Shown here: positions 25,301 to 34,490 of the stretch, piece by piece
Numbering within the stretch: the first letter of the stretch is position 1
Layout of the letters: each line of letters starts with the position of its first letter
Source of the DNA: Pandoraea horticolens
Lineage (GTDB): Bacteria > Pseudomonadota > Gammaproteobacteria > Burkholderiales > Burkholderiaceae
DNA length: 64,000 nt
Direction of reading: 5' to 3'
NCBI RefSeq assembly: GCF_902459555.1
Contig: NZ_CABPSM010000012.1
Span: 124,001-188,000 of the forward strand
The notes under the pieces: model-generated
Databases searched by the model: none
Seen by the model: only the letters and a program-made list of their open reading frames with translations
What the model was told of the DNA's origin: nothing
Made by a program: the position numbers and the translations under genes

Positions 25301-26332
25301 TCAGCGTGGCGATTGATATCCATCAGGGTTTTGATACTGCCAACGCCAGTGATCGGCACACATGCGCACAAGATCGTATTTGGTGCGCCAGCCCAGTAGC
25401 GCGTGCGCGCGCGACGCATTGGCATACGATGCCCCCACGTCGCCCGAGCGGCGTTCGACAATCTCGTACGGCACTTTGCGGCCGCTGGCGGCCTCGAATG
25501 CCTGCACGACTTCGAGCACGCTGTGCCCTCGCCCGGTGCCCAGATTGACGGTGAAACCCTCAGCCAGCTTGTGCAGGCCAGCGAGCGCCGCCAGATGGCC
25601 GCGCGCCAGATCCACCACATGCAGATAGTCCCGCACACCCGTACCATCGGGGGTCGGCCAGTCGCCGCCGTAGATCTTGAGTTTCGGCAGCTTGCCCACG
25701 GCGACTTGCGCAACGTACGGCATCAGGTTGTTGGGCACCCCCCCGGGGTCCTCACCGATCAGCCCGCTTTCATGCGCGCCCACCGGGTTGAAATAACGCA
25801 ACACCCCGACACGCCAGCGCGCGTCGGATTTCACCGTATCGGCAAGTATCTGCTCGGCCATCAGCTTGGTGTGACCGTACGGATTCCCCGTCGAAAGCGG
25901 CGCCGTCTCATCGATCGGCACCGATGTCTGATAGCCGTACACGGCAGCCGACGAACTGAACACCAAATGCCGTACGTCGTGGCGCTCCATCGTCTCGATC
26001 AGTGTCAGTAGGCTGCCGAGATTGTTGCGGTAATAGAGAGACGGTTTCTCGAGCGATTCGCCGATCGACTTCAACGCGGCAAAGTGGATCACCCCGTCGA
26101 TCCGATGGCGCGTGAAGACGTTATCCATGAACGCCGGGGAACAGGCATCGCCTTCCATGAACACGGGTGCACGACCGGCAATACGTGCGATGCGCGCCAC
26201 CACGTCGAGATGGCTGTTGCACAGGTTATCTACGATGACGACATCGTAGCCGCCCGCCAGAAGCTCGACACAGGTATGCGAGCCGATGTAGCCGGCCCCG
26301 CCGGTGACGAGAATGGTGCCCAGATTATTCAT
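25301..26332 (-). CDS. galE: UDP-glucose/UDP-N-acetylglucosamine 4-epimerase, pel-linked
   Basis: 343 residues. Short-chain dehydrogenase fold with GGAGYIG (11-17), active-site Ser about 126-128, and YGHTK (Tyr152, Lys156). The residue aligned with E. coli GalE Tyr299 is Ser302 (VGASYANAS), a small gatekeeper as in WbpP and human GALE, which lets N-acetylated sugars in. Placed 156 bp behind pelG on the same strand, it may supply UDP-GalNAc for Pel, the role of PelX in Pseudomonas. Epimerase family is certain; substrate preference is inferred. Confidence 0.88.
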   Translation of the reverse strand: MNNLGTILVTGGAGYIGSHTCVELLAGGYDVVIVDNLCNSHLDVVARIARIAGRAPVFMEGDACSPAFMDNVFTRHRIDGVIHFAALKSIGESLEKPSLYYRNNLGSLLTLIETMERHDVRHLVFSSSAAVYGYQTSVPIDETAPLSTGNPYGHTKLMAEQILADTVKSDARWRVGVLRYFNPVGAHESGLIGEDPGGVPNNLMPYVAQVAVGKLPKLKIYGGDWPTPDGTGVRDYLHVVDLARGHLAALAGLHKLAEGFTVNLGTGRGHSVLEVVQAFEAASGRKVPYEIVERRSGDVGASYANASRAHALLGWRTKYDLVRMCADHWRWQYQNPDGYQSPR

Positions 26333-26488
26333 GAAAATGCCTTAGCGACGCCCATGTGGCGCCCTTGATGCCGCACTGATCGAGCAACACGACCACGCAT
26401 GCGAGACCCGCGATATTACTCCAGCCCTCGTTCCTTCGCCAATGGGACGCCAGGCCGCTCGCGCGGCGCATCTGCCCGGTCGAGCGAG

Positions 26489-27865
26489 TTATGCCCGTTG
26501 CCCCATGTAAGTGTCGTATTCGAGCGCCGCCAGCCGGCGGGTCAGCCGGTGTGCGCTGAGCCCCAGCACGCACAGCAGCGCGAGCGCGAACCCATAGCCG
26601 TAGAGCGCGGGCCCGTATTGCAGACTGACCCAGGTGAAAGTCGCGTTCAGCACCACCAGGAGCGAGGTGAGAACCAGTACGTCACGGCGCCGGTCCAGAT
26701 AGAAGAGCACATTGAGCACACCGAGCAGCAGCACTTGCAAACCTGCCGAGATGACGTCGATGCGCAGCAACGATTGCCACGCCTCGGGCACCCCAACGAG
26801 CCGCAGCATGTCGTCGCCGAACGCAAAGACGAGCAGCGTCACCACGGCCTGTACCTTGAGGATCTCGTAGAGCCCGGTGCGCACCGCGCGCACCATCGAC
26901 ACCCGTGACGCCGAAATCTGGCGCAGCGTGCCGCCATGCCGTATGGCATCGAAAAACCCGGTATAGGCTTCGGCAAAATCCGTCTCGATCCGTAGCAGGA
27001 ACACTGCCATGCCCGGAATCACGCAAAGATACGACAGGAACACCGGCAGATCGTAGATGGGGGCGGCGCGCAGCGGCCCGATGATGGCCGTGCCGGTCAC
27101 TGGCGACGCCCAGAAGATCAACTTGTCGATCCACGCCCCCAACCCGAAGCACACCCCGACGCCAACCAGCGAAAGCCGCAGATTGCGCGGCACGAAGACC
27201 GACCACGACAGCCAGGTGGTGGTACGGTAGTTGCGCATGACGATGGCGGTCAGCCCCAGCAGCAGGCATGTGTGGCCGATTACGAAGCCGCCCAGCAGGC
27301 CCGTGAGTCCGAAGCGCCCGAGCAGTACCGCACTGACCACGCTCAGGCTGTACCCCAAGCAGAACACACCGAGAATCGCGCGGTATTGCTTTACGCTCGT
27401 GAGGAACAGCACCACGATCCACAGATTGCCGAGCAGAACGAAGCCAATCCACATCAGCCAACGATAGGCCAGCGGCAAGGCCGAGAAGAGCGTCTGCGAC
27501 AGAATGAGCCCCATCACGCCGAGCACGACGGTGGTGACCAGCGTCACGGCATTGAACGACGGCATCACGGCCTGCGGCTCGCCCGCAAACAATCGGTCGC
27601 TCAGATAACGGGTGAATGCCAACTGGATCAGTCCCGTCACAATGACGCTCGACGCAATCAGATACGTCACCGAGACTTGAAATTGCGTCAGGACCTCGTG
27701 CGGATGAACGCTGGCCAGGCTCATTAACCCGACCAGCACTACACCGACCATCGACAACACCAGCGGACCGGCACTGATGATCCCCGCATAGCTGTAGGCG
27801 GCGAAGGTGCCCGAAAGCGTGTCACTGCGCAGCAACCGCCGCAACTCGAAACCGATACCCGCCAT
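26489..27865 (-). CDS. pelG: Pel polysaccharide inner-membrane transporter PelG
   Basis: 458 residues with about twelve hydrophobic helices, related to the MOP/Wzx flippase superfamily. Start MAGIGFELRRLL and the segment PLRAAPIYDLPVFLSYLCVIPGMAVFLLRIETDFAEAY are typical of PelG. With PelD, PelE and PelF it forms the synthase-export complex that makes and moves Pel across the inner membrane. Its ATG overlaps the pelF stop by one base. Confidence 0.93.
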   Translation of the reverse strand: MAGIGFELRRLLRSDTLSGTFAAYSYAGIISAGPLVLSMVGVVLVGLMSLASVHPHEVLTQFQVSVTYLIASSVIVTGLIQLAFTRYLSDRLFAGEPQAVMPSFNAVTLVTTVVLGVMGLILSQTLFSALPLAYRWLMWIGFVLLGNLWIVVLFLTSVKQYRAILGVFCLGYSLSVVSAVLLGRFGLTGLLGGFVIGHTCLLLGLTAIVMRNYRTTTWLSWSVFVPRNLRLSLVGVGVCFGLGAWIDKLIFWASPVTGTAIIGPLRAAPIYDLPVFLSYLCVIPGMAVFLLRIETDFAEAYTGFFDAIRHGGTLRQISASRVSMVRAVRTGLYEILKVQAVVTLLVFAFGDDMLRLVGVPEAWQSLLRIDVISAGLQVLLLGVLNVLFYLDRRRDVLVLTSLLVVLNATFTWVSLQYGPALYGYGFALALLCVLGLSAHRLTRRLAALEYDTYMGQRA

Positions 27866-29511
27866 CAGTCATCCCCTCCGTCCATCCAGCGCCCATATAA
27901 CGTGCGATACGCGTCGCACAAGGTGTCGAGCCGGTAGTGGCGCTCGACACGCGCGATACCGGCGCGACTCGCGGCATGCCATACGTCGGGCTCCAGCACG
28001 TCGACGATGGCGGCGGCCAGTGCCTCCGGGTCGGCCATCGGCACGATGCGCCCCGAGCTGCCAAGCGCGCGATCCTCGGCGCCGTTGCCTTCGATCAACT
28101 GACGGCATGCACCGACGTCGGTCGCCACGACCGGCACGCCGGCCGCCGCCGCTTCGAGCATGACCAGCGGCAAGGCTTCGGAAACCGACGACAACGCCAG
28201 CACGCCGATCTGCGGCAAGACCGATTCAATGGCGCGATAGCCCATGAAGCGCACCTGATACTCCATCCCGAGACTCTCGGCAAGGTCCCGGCACTCTTGT
28301 GCGTAGGCAGTGTCTTCGGTGTCCGGCCCGATAATCCAGCCCTGCAAGTCCGGACGCGCCCGATAGGCAATGAAGATGGCGCGCAGAAACGTCTTGATGT
28401 CCTTGATGGGCACCACACGCCCCACCAGCGCCACGATCGGGGGGATGTCCGCGCGGTCCGCCTGCGCGTCGGTCTCGCGCCGCGCGACACGCAACGCCGC
28501 GAATCGCGCAATGTCCACGCCGTTGGCGATGCTGCGCGTCTTGTGCACGGGCGCGCCGTCGCTCACCTGACGTTGGCGGTTACCCTCATACAGCGAGACG
28601 ATCTCGTTGGCCGTGTCGTAACACACCCGGCCGATGGCCTCGAAAAACCGCATCCACAGGTTCTGGAAATAGCCAACACGCGAGATGTCGCGCTCGAACG
28701 GACCGCGATTGTCACGCAGCCATTCGCTTTGCAGCAGGTCGAGCTTGCGCTCTTTCGTATAGCTGCCATGTTCGGTCACGAGCAACGGCCGGCCGGTGCG
28801 CTTGCTCAGCATCGCCCCCAACAGCCCGGCATATCCCGTCGACACGGTGTGGTACAGGCGAGCCGGTGGCAAGGCACCGGCGATCCCTGCCAGTTGCCAG
28901 ATCGGCTTGTGCATCGCACGTATCGTCCAGAAGTAATCGGTGAACGACGGGTCATGGCAGTAGCGTTCGTAGCGCTGCGTGATGAAATCCCAGGCACGCT
29001 CGCTATGGAGAAATTCCGGCAGCGCCAGCGCCTGAGCCTCGCCCAGCATCGGCAGAATCCGCGACAGGATGGCGTGCAGATCGTCGACACCCATGTCGTC
29101 GATCGCGCAATCGTGCCCTTCGTGCCCATCGCGCGCTTCGTGCCGCTGACGGAACAGGTCATGCATCCGGGCCATCTGCGCGAATGCGTTTGCGTCGCCC
29201 GAGCCTTGCCGCGTTCGCACCGGATCAGCGGCCGCCCCCACCGGAGCGTCTGCCGTCTCGTACAGATAATGCGCCTCGAAGTGGACGATGTTCGCCGGCA
29301 TCGGATAGACGGGCGCGCCGTAGTCGTCCCGGCGGCTGCCGATGAACACCACCGAGAAGGTCAGTTCGGGAAATGCGCGAATGAGCAGATCGACCCACGC
29401 CGACACCCCGCCCCGCACATACGGGAAGGTGCCTTCGAGGAGCAGCGCAATGTCGGCGGCCTCGCCTGACGGCCGCGAATTCGGAAGATCGCCGTGCGGG
29501 CGCATTGGCAT
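27865..29511 (-). CDS. pelF: Pel polysaccharide glycosyltransferase PelF (GT4)
   Basis: 548 residues. N-terminal DIALLLEGTFPYVRGGVSAW and HTVSTGYAGLLGAMLSKRTGRPLLVTEHGSY are characteristic of PelF. The C-terminal Rossmann domain has VGRVVPIKDIKTFLRA and the GT4 nucleotide-sugar motif SVSEALPLVMLEAAAAG (EX7E). Cytoplasmic polymerase using UDP-sugars, GlcNAc/GalNAc by analogy with Pseudomonas. Five bp after pelE. Confidence 0.93.
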   Translation of the reverse strand: MPMRPHGDLPNSRPSGEAADIALLLEGTFPYVRGGVSAWVDLLIRAFPELTFSVVFIGSRRDDYGAPVYPMPANIVHFEAHYLYETADAPVGAAADPVRTRQGSGDANAFAQMARMHDLFRQRHEARDGHEGHDCAIDDMGVDDLHAILSRILPMLGEAQALALPEFLHSERAWDFITQRYERYCHDPSFTDYFWTIRAMHKPIWQLAGIAGALPPARLYHTVSTGYAGLLGAMLSKRTGRPLLVTEHGSYTKERKLDLLQSEWLRDNRGPFERDISRVGYFQNLWMRFFEAIGRVCYDTANEIVSLYEGNRQRQVSDGAPVHKTRSIANGVDIARFAALRVARRETDAQADRADIPPIVALVGRVVPIKDIKTFLRAIFIAYRARPDLQGWIIGPDTEDTAYAQECRDLAESLGMEYQVRFMGYRAIESVLPQIGVLALSSVSEALPLVMLEAAAAGVPVVATDVGACRQLIEGNGAEDRALGSSGRIVPMADPEALAAAIVDVLEPDVWHAASRAGIARVERHYRLDTLCDAYRTLYGRWMDGGDD

Positions 29512-29516
29512 AGGCC

Positions 29517-30650
29517 CTAACGTGTCCAGAATCGTACGGCGGGCTGCATCGCTGGCGAGGTCGTCGCGCCTCTGGCGCCCTTCGCACTCGCCCCTAGCCC
29601 GCCGAGCAGTTGCGCCACCCGGTCGTAACGACGCTTCTGGAACGCGGCTTCCGCCAGCCAGGGCAACAGGCGCTCCGTCGGGAAGCTGTGAAACTGTGCC
29701 TGGCGCAGGTACATCTCGGCGACGTCCGGCGTCTCACGCAGCAGCGCACAGCGGCCCAGGAGGTACCACATCGAGGCGTCGTCTTCGTGCTGCTCCAGTG
29801 TGTCGCGGGCGAACTGCTCGACCCGCTCCAACGTGAAGCGCAGCACTTCGCCACGCACCAGATTCTGATAGATCAACTCCCAGTACAGTTGAGCGAGATG
29901 CCGGCACGCATGGGCGCGCTCATCTTCGTCCTGCGCTGCCGCGCGCCGGTCGCGCATCGCGTAAATCTGCTGCATGATGCGCTTCTCCATCCCGTCGAGA
30001 ATGCCGTACGCCAGCAAGCGCACTTCTTCCACGGGATCGGCCAGCAGGTCGCGCGCGATTTCACTCGTCACCCGCGACGGCAGCGCCTGAACCGATACCA
30101 AGGCCGCCACGCGATCGTCGCGCTCGCCGTGCAGGTTGCGCAGGCGCGCCCGCAGCCGCATTCCCGCGCCATGCCGCACGCGCGCCACCAAATGCGATAT
30201 GAAACCGGGGGGCGTCACCCGGCCCGCCACCAGTACCTCGCTCGGCGGGGGAAACAGGTAGCCGATCAGGAGCACGCCCAGCACGACGCTCAGGCCGGCA
30301 CCGGGCAGAAAGAAGGTGATGAGCGCGATATGCCAGAACGCGCCGCGCCGCCGGCGATAGCTCGCCGGCAACACGCATGTCGTAAAACCGCCCGCCAGCA
30401 ATGCCGCGACGGCTTGCCACGCCAGCACCGCCGACATCGACGCCAGTGGCACCGCAACGCCTCCCGGCGGAGCATCCCACGCCTCGCTCTGTATGACGAG
30501 GCGCAGTGCCTGTGCTTGCGCACCCAGGGCAAGCGCGGCAAGGCCAAGCGTGCATGTCCAACGCAGCAGACACAGGCCGCTTGCACCATCGCTCCGACGC
30601 AACCGCCGGCCCGTCGTCACGTGCTCGTCCTGCGATGTGTGCTCAGGCAT
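29517..30650 (-). CDS. pelE: Pel biosynthesis membrane/TPR protein PelE
   Basis: 377 residues from the ATG at 30650, which overlaps the pelD stop by eight bases. N-terminal hydrophobic segments (about 27-48, 61-80, 88-112) are followed by a helical TPR-like cytoplasmic region from about 150. PelE connects PelD and PelF in the Pel complex in Pseudomonas. Sequence similarity in this family is low, so the call rests largely on topology and position between pelD and pelF. Confidence 0.82.
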   Translation of the reverse strand: MPEHTSQDEHVTTGRRLRRSDGASGLCLLRWTCTLGLAALALGAQAQALRLVIQSEAWDAPPGGVAVPLASMSAVLAWQAVAALLAGGFTTCVLPASYRRRRGAFWHIALITFFLPGAGLSVVLGVLLIGYLFPPPSEVLVAGRVTPPGFISHLVARVRHGAGMRLRARLRNLHGERDDRVAALVSVQALPSRVTSEIARDLLADPVEEVRLLAYGILDGMEKRIMQQIYAMRDRRAAAQDEDERAHACRHLAQLYWELIYQNLVRGEVLRFTLERVEQFARDTLEQHEDDASMWYLLGRCALLRETPDVAEMYLRQAQFHSFPTERLLPWLAEAAFQKRRYDRVAQLLGGLGASAKGARGATTSPAMQPAVRFWTR

Positions 30651-32136
30651 GATCGACGCACCGCTCCACCAGTTTGAGCAGTCCGGCACCGGGCGCGTCG
30701 GCGTCCACGTGTGCCGTGTGCACCGCGATGTGCCCCCTCTGGAAATCGACGTCGTACTGTTGGCGCAAGAGTGTCTCCACACGCAGCAGATAGCCGTCGA
30801 TACCGTGCTCGTCCGTAATCGGCATCAAGGCGATCGCGATCTGCCGGCGCGGTGTGCCGATGGTCCATAGCGCGTCGAGCGCGCGGCGCTGACGTACCGT
30901 CTGCTCGAACAGCGAGTCGCCCCGAGCGCCTCGCGGGAACGCCAGCGCAACGAGCGAAGACTCGATGCCGCTCGCCCGCTTGAGCCGCGCCAGACGCCCA
31001 AGCTCAAGCGCGAAATCGTAAGGCGCTTGCGGCACCGATTCCCGGACACTCGCCACCAATGGCTGATGCGCGACGCCATCGGCGTAATAGGCCAGCAGCA
31101 CCAGCAGCAATTGCAGATTGTCGTGATTGAGCGCGAGGAACGGCATGCGACGCACGATCAATACGCTGACCAACGTGCCATCGGTGTCGAGCAGCGGCGC
31201 GCAGGCGAGATAGGGGCTCATGTCGCTGGCGGCGTCGTCGGCGCGCACATGCGCGAGCGTGCCCCCCTGCAAACAATGCCGGACAAGCGGGTCGTCGGCA
31301 TCCGGCTCGAACCCCTCGCCGACACGCGCGATAGGCGTCGTGACGAGGTGGCCCGCGCGCACGGGGAATAACGAGGCGACTTCAATCTGGCAGGTGAGTG
31401 ACGCGAACTCAAGCATCGGCTGCGCATTCGGCAAACCGCCCGCGTGCCCATGCACATCCCCGGCTCGCCGCACGGAAAGCTCACGCAGACGCGTCAGCGC
31501 GTCACGCAATGTCACGGGACGTGCCAGCAGATCGCGTTCGAGCCGTTCGTGAGACACACGCAGGAGATAGTGGTTGTGTGTGATCGCCACGAGCCGGTCA
31601 CTGAAGTACGCGTTGATGCCCTGCGCCCGATTTGCCCGGTGAGACCAGATGTCGCAGAAATGCCCTGCAATCAAAACCGCCGTCATGCCACCCGCGAAGT
31701 GCACCATGGGGAACGGGCCGCCAGCCGGAGCGCACAGCGCATACCAGGCCGCCGCGAGCACCAACCCGCTCGCAGCCCCCGCCAGCGCCCCATAGCGCAA
31801 TGCAGCGACGAGTGCCGCCAGCCATAACCACGGGAACTGCGCGCCAAGCAGCAAGGGATCGTCCGGACGCAACCGCCATGCGACAAGCACCACGAGTGCG
31901 GTGCCGCCCAGCACTTCAAGCATGGCAAAGGGACGTGCGATAGCCGGGGCGATCCAGCGCCCCCAACGCCCGAGATTGCCAAGCGGCTGCGAGCTGCGCA
32001 CGCGTGCGGGCGACTGGGTATTGCGTGCCGGTTCGGCTTCGTTGGGCGTAGCGGCGGTCACGTGGTGTTCGCGGAAATTGAGATCAAGATCAACCGGGTG
32101 CGCACGCGCGGATTCGATGGCGTCGCGGCGTCGCAT
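30643..32136 (-). CDS. pelD: Pel biosynthesis c-di-GMP receptor PelD
   Basis: 497 residues. Four membrane helices between about 75 and 165, a GAF-like domain (about 205-350) and a degenerate GGDEF domain at the C-terminus. The RxxD motif that binds c-di-GMP in PelD is kept (Arg418-Asp421), while the GGDEF catalytic sequence is absent. It switches Pel synthesis on when c-di-GMP is high. Start is uncertain: ATG at 32136 or GTG at 32061, neither with a good ribosome binding site. First gene of the pelDEFG-galE array. Confidence 0.88.
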   Translation of the reverse strand: MRRRDAIESARAHPVDLDLNFREHHVTAATPNEAEPARNTQSPARVRSSQPLGNLGRWGRWIAPAIARPFAMLEVLGGTALVVLVAWRLRPDDPLLLGAQFPWLWLAALVAALRYGALAGAASGLVLAAAWYALCAPAGGPFPMVHFAGGMTAVLIAGHFCDIWSHRANRAQGINAYFSDRLVAITHNHYLLRVSHERLERDLLARPVTLRDALTRLRELSVRRAGDVHGHAGGLPNAQPMLEFASLTCQIEVASLFPVRAGHLVTTPIARVGEGFEPDADDPLVRHCLQGGTLAHVRADDAASDMSPYLACAPLLDTDGTLVSVLIVRRMPFLALNHDNLQLLLVLLAYYADGVAHQPLVASVRESVPQAPYDFALELGRLARLKRASGIESSLVALAFPRGARGDSLFEQTVRQRRALDALWTIGTPRRQIAIALMPITDEHGIDGYLLRVETLLRQQYDVDFQRGHIAVHTAHVDADAPGAGLLKLVERCVDHA

Positions 32137-32436
32137 GCCATCAAAATGCCCAGCGCGAAACGCGGGCGTTCGCGCAAGCGCTGCGCGATGGCGGATTGCA
32201 TGATTCCCCGTTATCGGAATGTGCCCTGCCCGGCGTCTTCGGCCGGTGCTTCGGGCGGCGGATCGACAGGTCTCCTGCCAAGCCCCGTCGCTCCCGTCCC
32301 GAGATACTTCCCCGGCGGGACGGCCTATGACTGCTGATCCGAACTGATCTCTTATGTTTGATGGGAATGAACTTTACACACGCCCAGTCCTACTTTCGTC
32401 CCCATTTTTGTTCTGCCGAAAACCCGCATGAATCCT
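32137..32436 (-). promoter_or_regulatory. Upstream region of pelD
   Basis: 300 bp without a gene. It holds an inverted repeat CCGTCCCG (32294-32301) and CGGGACGG (32316-32323) with a 14-base loop, and an AT-richer stretch at 32330-32420 where a promoter for pelD is expected. No convincing -35/-10 pair or FleQ-like site was found by eye. Confidence 0.3.
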
Positions 32437-33264
32437 TCAGGAGACCGATTCACCGTCGAACGAATACGGTCCATCGTGCGGGCCAATATACGCCAGATGC
32501 GTACGAACACCCGCCCCCGGCTGCCACAGATGCAACGCGAAGCCCGGCGGCTCGAGCGCGATCGTCCCTGGCGCACCGGGCGCGAGTCCGAGCGTGATCT
32601 GGTGCGCGGTCGACACGCACGTACTTGCCATGACGCCGGGCGCCCCCTCGACGCTCGCCTGAATGCTCCGGTGCAAGTGGCCGCAAATCACCCGCTCAAT
32701 GTGACGATGCCGTGACGTCACACGCGCGAAACCTGCGCGCCCTTGCGCAGTAAGGCCGTATCCATCCATGAACTCGATGCCCGTATCGAACGGCGGATGA
32801 TGCATGGCGACGATCGTCGGGCGCCCCGCGCACGCATGCAGTTGCTCGTCGAGCCAGGCAAGCCGGTCTTCACACAAATGACCACCGGCATTCGGAGGAT
32901 CTTGCGTATCGAGCGCGAGCACGGTCAGTGGCCCGAGATCGACGCGGTACTGCACGAACTCATGCCCCGTATGCAGATAGGCATGCTCCGGAAACGCGGC
33001 GCGCAGCCCTTCGCGATGATCGTGGTTCCCTACCAACAGATACAGCGGGATTGTGAGTTCCGCCAGACACTCGCGAAGTACTTCGTATTCCGATAGATGC
33101 GGTGTGTCGATCAGGTCGCCGGTAGCAATGATGGCATCGGGCCGCGGCGTCCAGCGATTGATGGTGGCAATGGCGCGGCGCAATGCCTGCGCGGTATCGA
33201 CACGCCCGCAGGCAAGCAAACCGGGCCGTGTGATATGAAGGTCGGTGATCTGACAGAGCAGCAT
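32437..33264 (-). CDS. Calcineurin-like metallophosphoesterase (CpdA/Icc-like)
   Basis: 275 residues. Binuclear metal motifs in order: DLH (8-10), GDLID, GNHDHR, H in MHHPPFD, and GHLHR. This pattern fits the class III cyclic nucleotide phosphodiesterase family (CpdA), but related enzymes cleave other phosphodiesters, so cAMP hydrolysis is only probable. Starts MLLCQITDLHI. Separate from the pel genes by 300 bp. Confidence 0.85.
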   Translation of the reverse strand: MLLCQITDLHITRPGLLACGRVDTAQALRRAIATINRWTPRPDAIIATGDLIDTPHLSEYEVLRECLAELTIPLYLLVGNHDHREGLRAAFPEHAYLHTGHEFVQYRVDLGPLTVLALDTQDPPNAGGHLCEDRLAWLDEQLHACAGRPTIVAMHHPPFDTGIEFMDGYGLTAQGRAGFARVTSRHRHIERVICGHLHRSIQASVEGAPGVMASTCVSTAHQITLGLAPGAPGTIALEPPGFALHLWQPGAGVRTHLAYIGPHDGPYSFDGESVS

Positions 33265-33838
33265 GAAGGCAATTCCTCAAAGGCGTACTGCGACGCGTCC
33301 CACCGCTCGTCGCCATTCGAGTGTAGGACGCACGCAGCGGTACGTGATCTATCGTGCGGCGCCACGCTAGACATTGCAGATGACACGCCAATGAATTCCG
33401 GGCAATACGGACACTGTGTCAGCAATGCCAACCAAAAGTCGGCGCGCAACGCAACCCCTATTAAGTTAGGGGAAACCTGCAAAGCCCGCCCAGCAAGGGA
33501 TTGAGCGCGGCGGTGACCGGAGATGCCCGCAGTTACCGGGTTTTTATCATCAAAAACGAGAAAGTACGCGGCATGCCACAACAAAATCGCCGCAAACCAT
33601 TGTCAGGACTGGCCCACAGCCCGCCGAAGGCTCTATAATGCGGCTGCCCGGCCAGTGCCGGCGCCCTCTCGATACGTGACAGACCCAATCTTCGGATCGC
33701 GTTTGCGTGGCGTATCGCGATGGCGATATCCTGGCGTGCGCCGCGTGCCTTATGGCGCGGATACAACACCGACACTCGCCAAATGGCGGAAGTGTTAGAG
33801 TTGTCGCCGGTATTCACCACCTCTCAAGGGAAACACAC
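33265..33838. promoter_or_regulatory. Divergent control region of the phosphoesterase and HU genes
   Basis: 574 bp with no supported gene. A TATAAT hexamer lies at 33634-33639, about 200 bp upstream of HU, but the bases 17 bp before it do not resemble a -35 box; TTGTCA is 28 bp away. Short reading frames here lack ribosome sites and homology I can recognise. Confidence 0.3.
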
Positions 33839-34117
33839 ATGAACAAACAGGAACTGATCGACGCCGTCGCTGGTACTACGGGTGCAAGCAAGGCTCAAAC
33901 CAACGAGACCCTCGACGCCGTGCTTGAGGCGGTCAAGAAGGCCGTTGCCAAGGGTGACACGGTTCAGTTGATCGGCTTCGGCTCGTTCGGTTCGGGCAAG
34001 CGTGCCGCGCGTACCGGCCGCAACCCGAAGACCGGCGAAACGATCAATATCCCGGCTGCCAAGACCGTGAAGTTCACGGCTGGCAAGGCGTTCAAGGACA
34101 TCGTGAACAAGAAGTAA
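33839..34117 (+). CDS. hupB: DNA-binding protein HU
   Basis: 92 residues, start at [11 protein letters not shown] with AAGGGA ten bases upstream. The HU/IHF beta-arm core [20 protein letters not shown] and the ending FKDIVNKK are clear. Nucleoid protein that bends DNA without strong specificity. HU-beta assignment over HU-alpha is tentative. Followed by a strong terminator. Confidence 0.96.
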   Translation: MNKQELIDAVAGTTGASKAQTNETLDAVLEAVKKAVAKGDTVQLIGFGSFGSGKRAARTGRNPKTGETINIPAAKTVKFTAGKAFKDIVNKK

Positions 34118-34131
34118 CACCAGTTGCGCGC

Positions 34132-34161
34132 AGGCTGGCCTTCGGGCCAGCCTATCTTTTT
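34132..34161 (+). terminator. Terminator of hupB
   Basis: 9-bp stem AGGCTGGCC / GGCCAGCCT with a TTCG tetraloop, followed by ATCTTTTT. The region from here to 34490 holds no other feature I can support. Confidence 0.93.
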
Positions 34162-34490
34162 GCTCACATTGCCGTCCTGCGGCTTGTGGCATTGGATGCG
34201 TCACGTCATCCTCTCGCGAGGTCCACGACTGATGTGATGCTGCGCGCCTCGCGGGTGTCCTGCGTACCGAATCCTCGGAGACGGAGACCGGGCGCCCGCA
34301 GCGGCTTCACCCCTGCTTTTCCTTCGGGCCACACGCCCCTGCCGATCCGTTTCGGCAACGCGCCCCTTGTCACGACCTGCCGTTTCGGCTGGCGCGACCG
34401 ATTTGTCTTCGCAAATCGCGGCGCTGCGACCCTGCGCGTCATCGCGCCGCACCCAATTTTCCGCGGCTCATTTCCCGAAGCATCTATGCT

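Noticed and set aside
27937-29469. 510-codon plus-strand frame opposite pelF
   Set aside because: Antisense shadow of PelF, which has clear GT4 motifs.
33634-33639. Isolated TATAAT as HU promoter
   Set aside because: No matching -35 at 16-18 bp; kept only as a note in the region entry.
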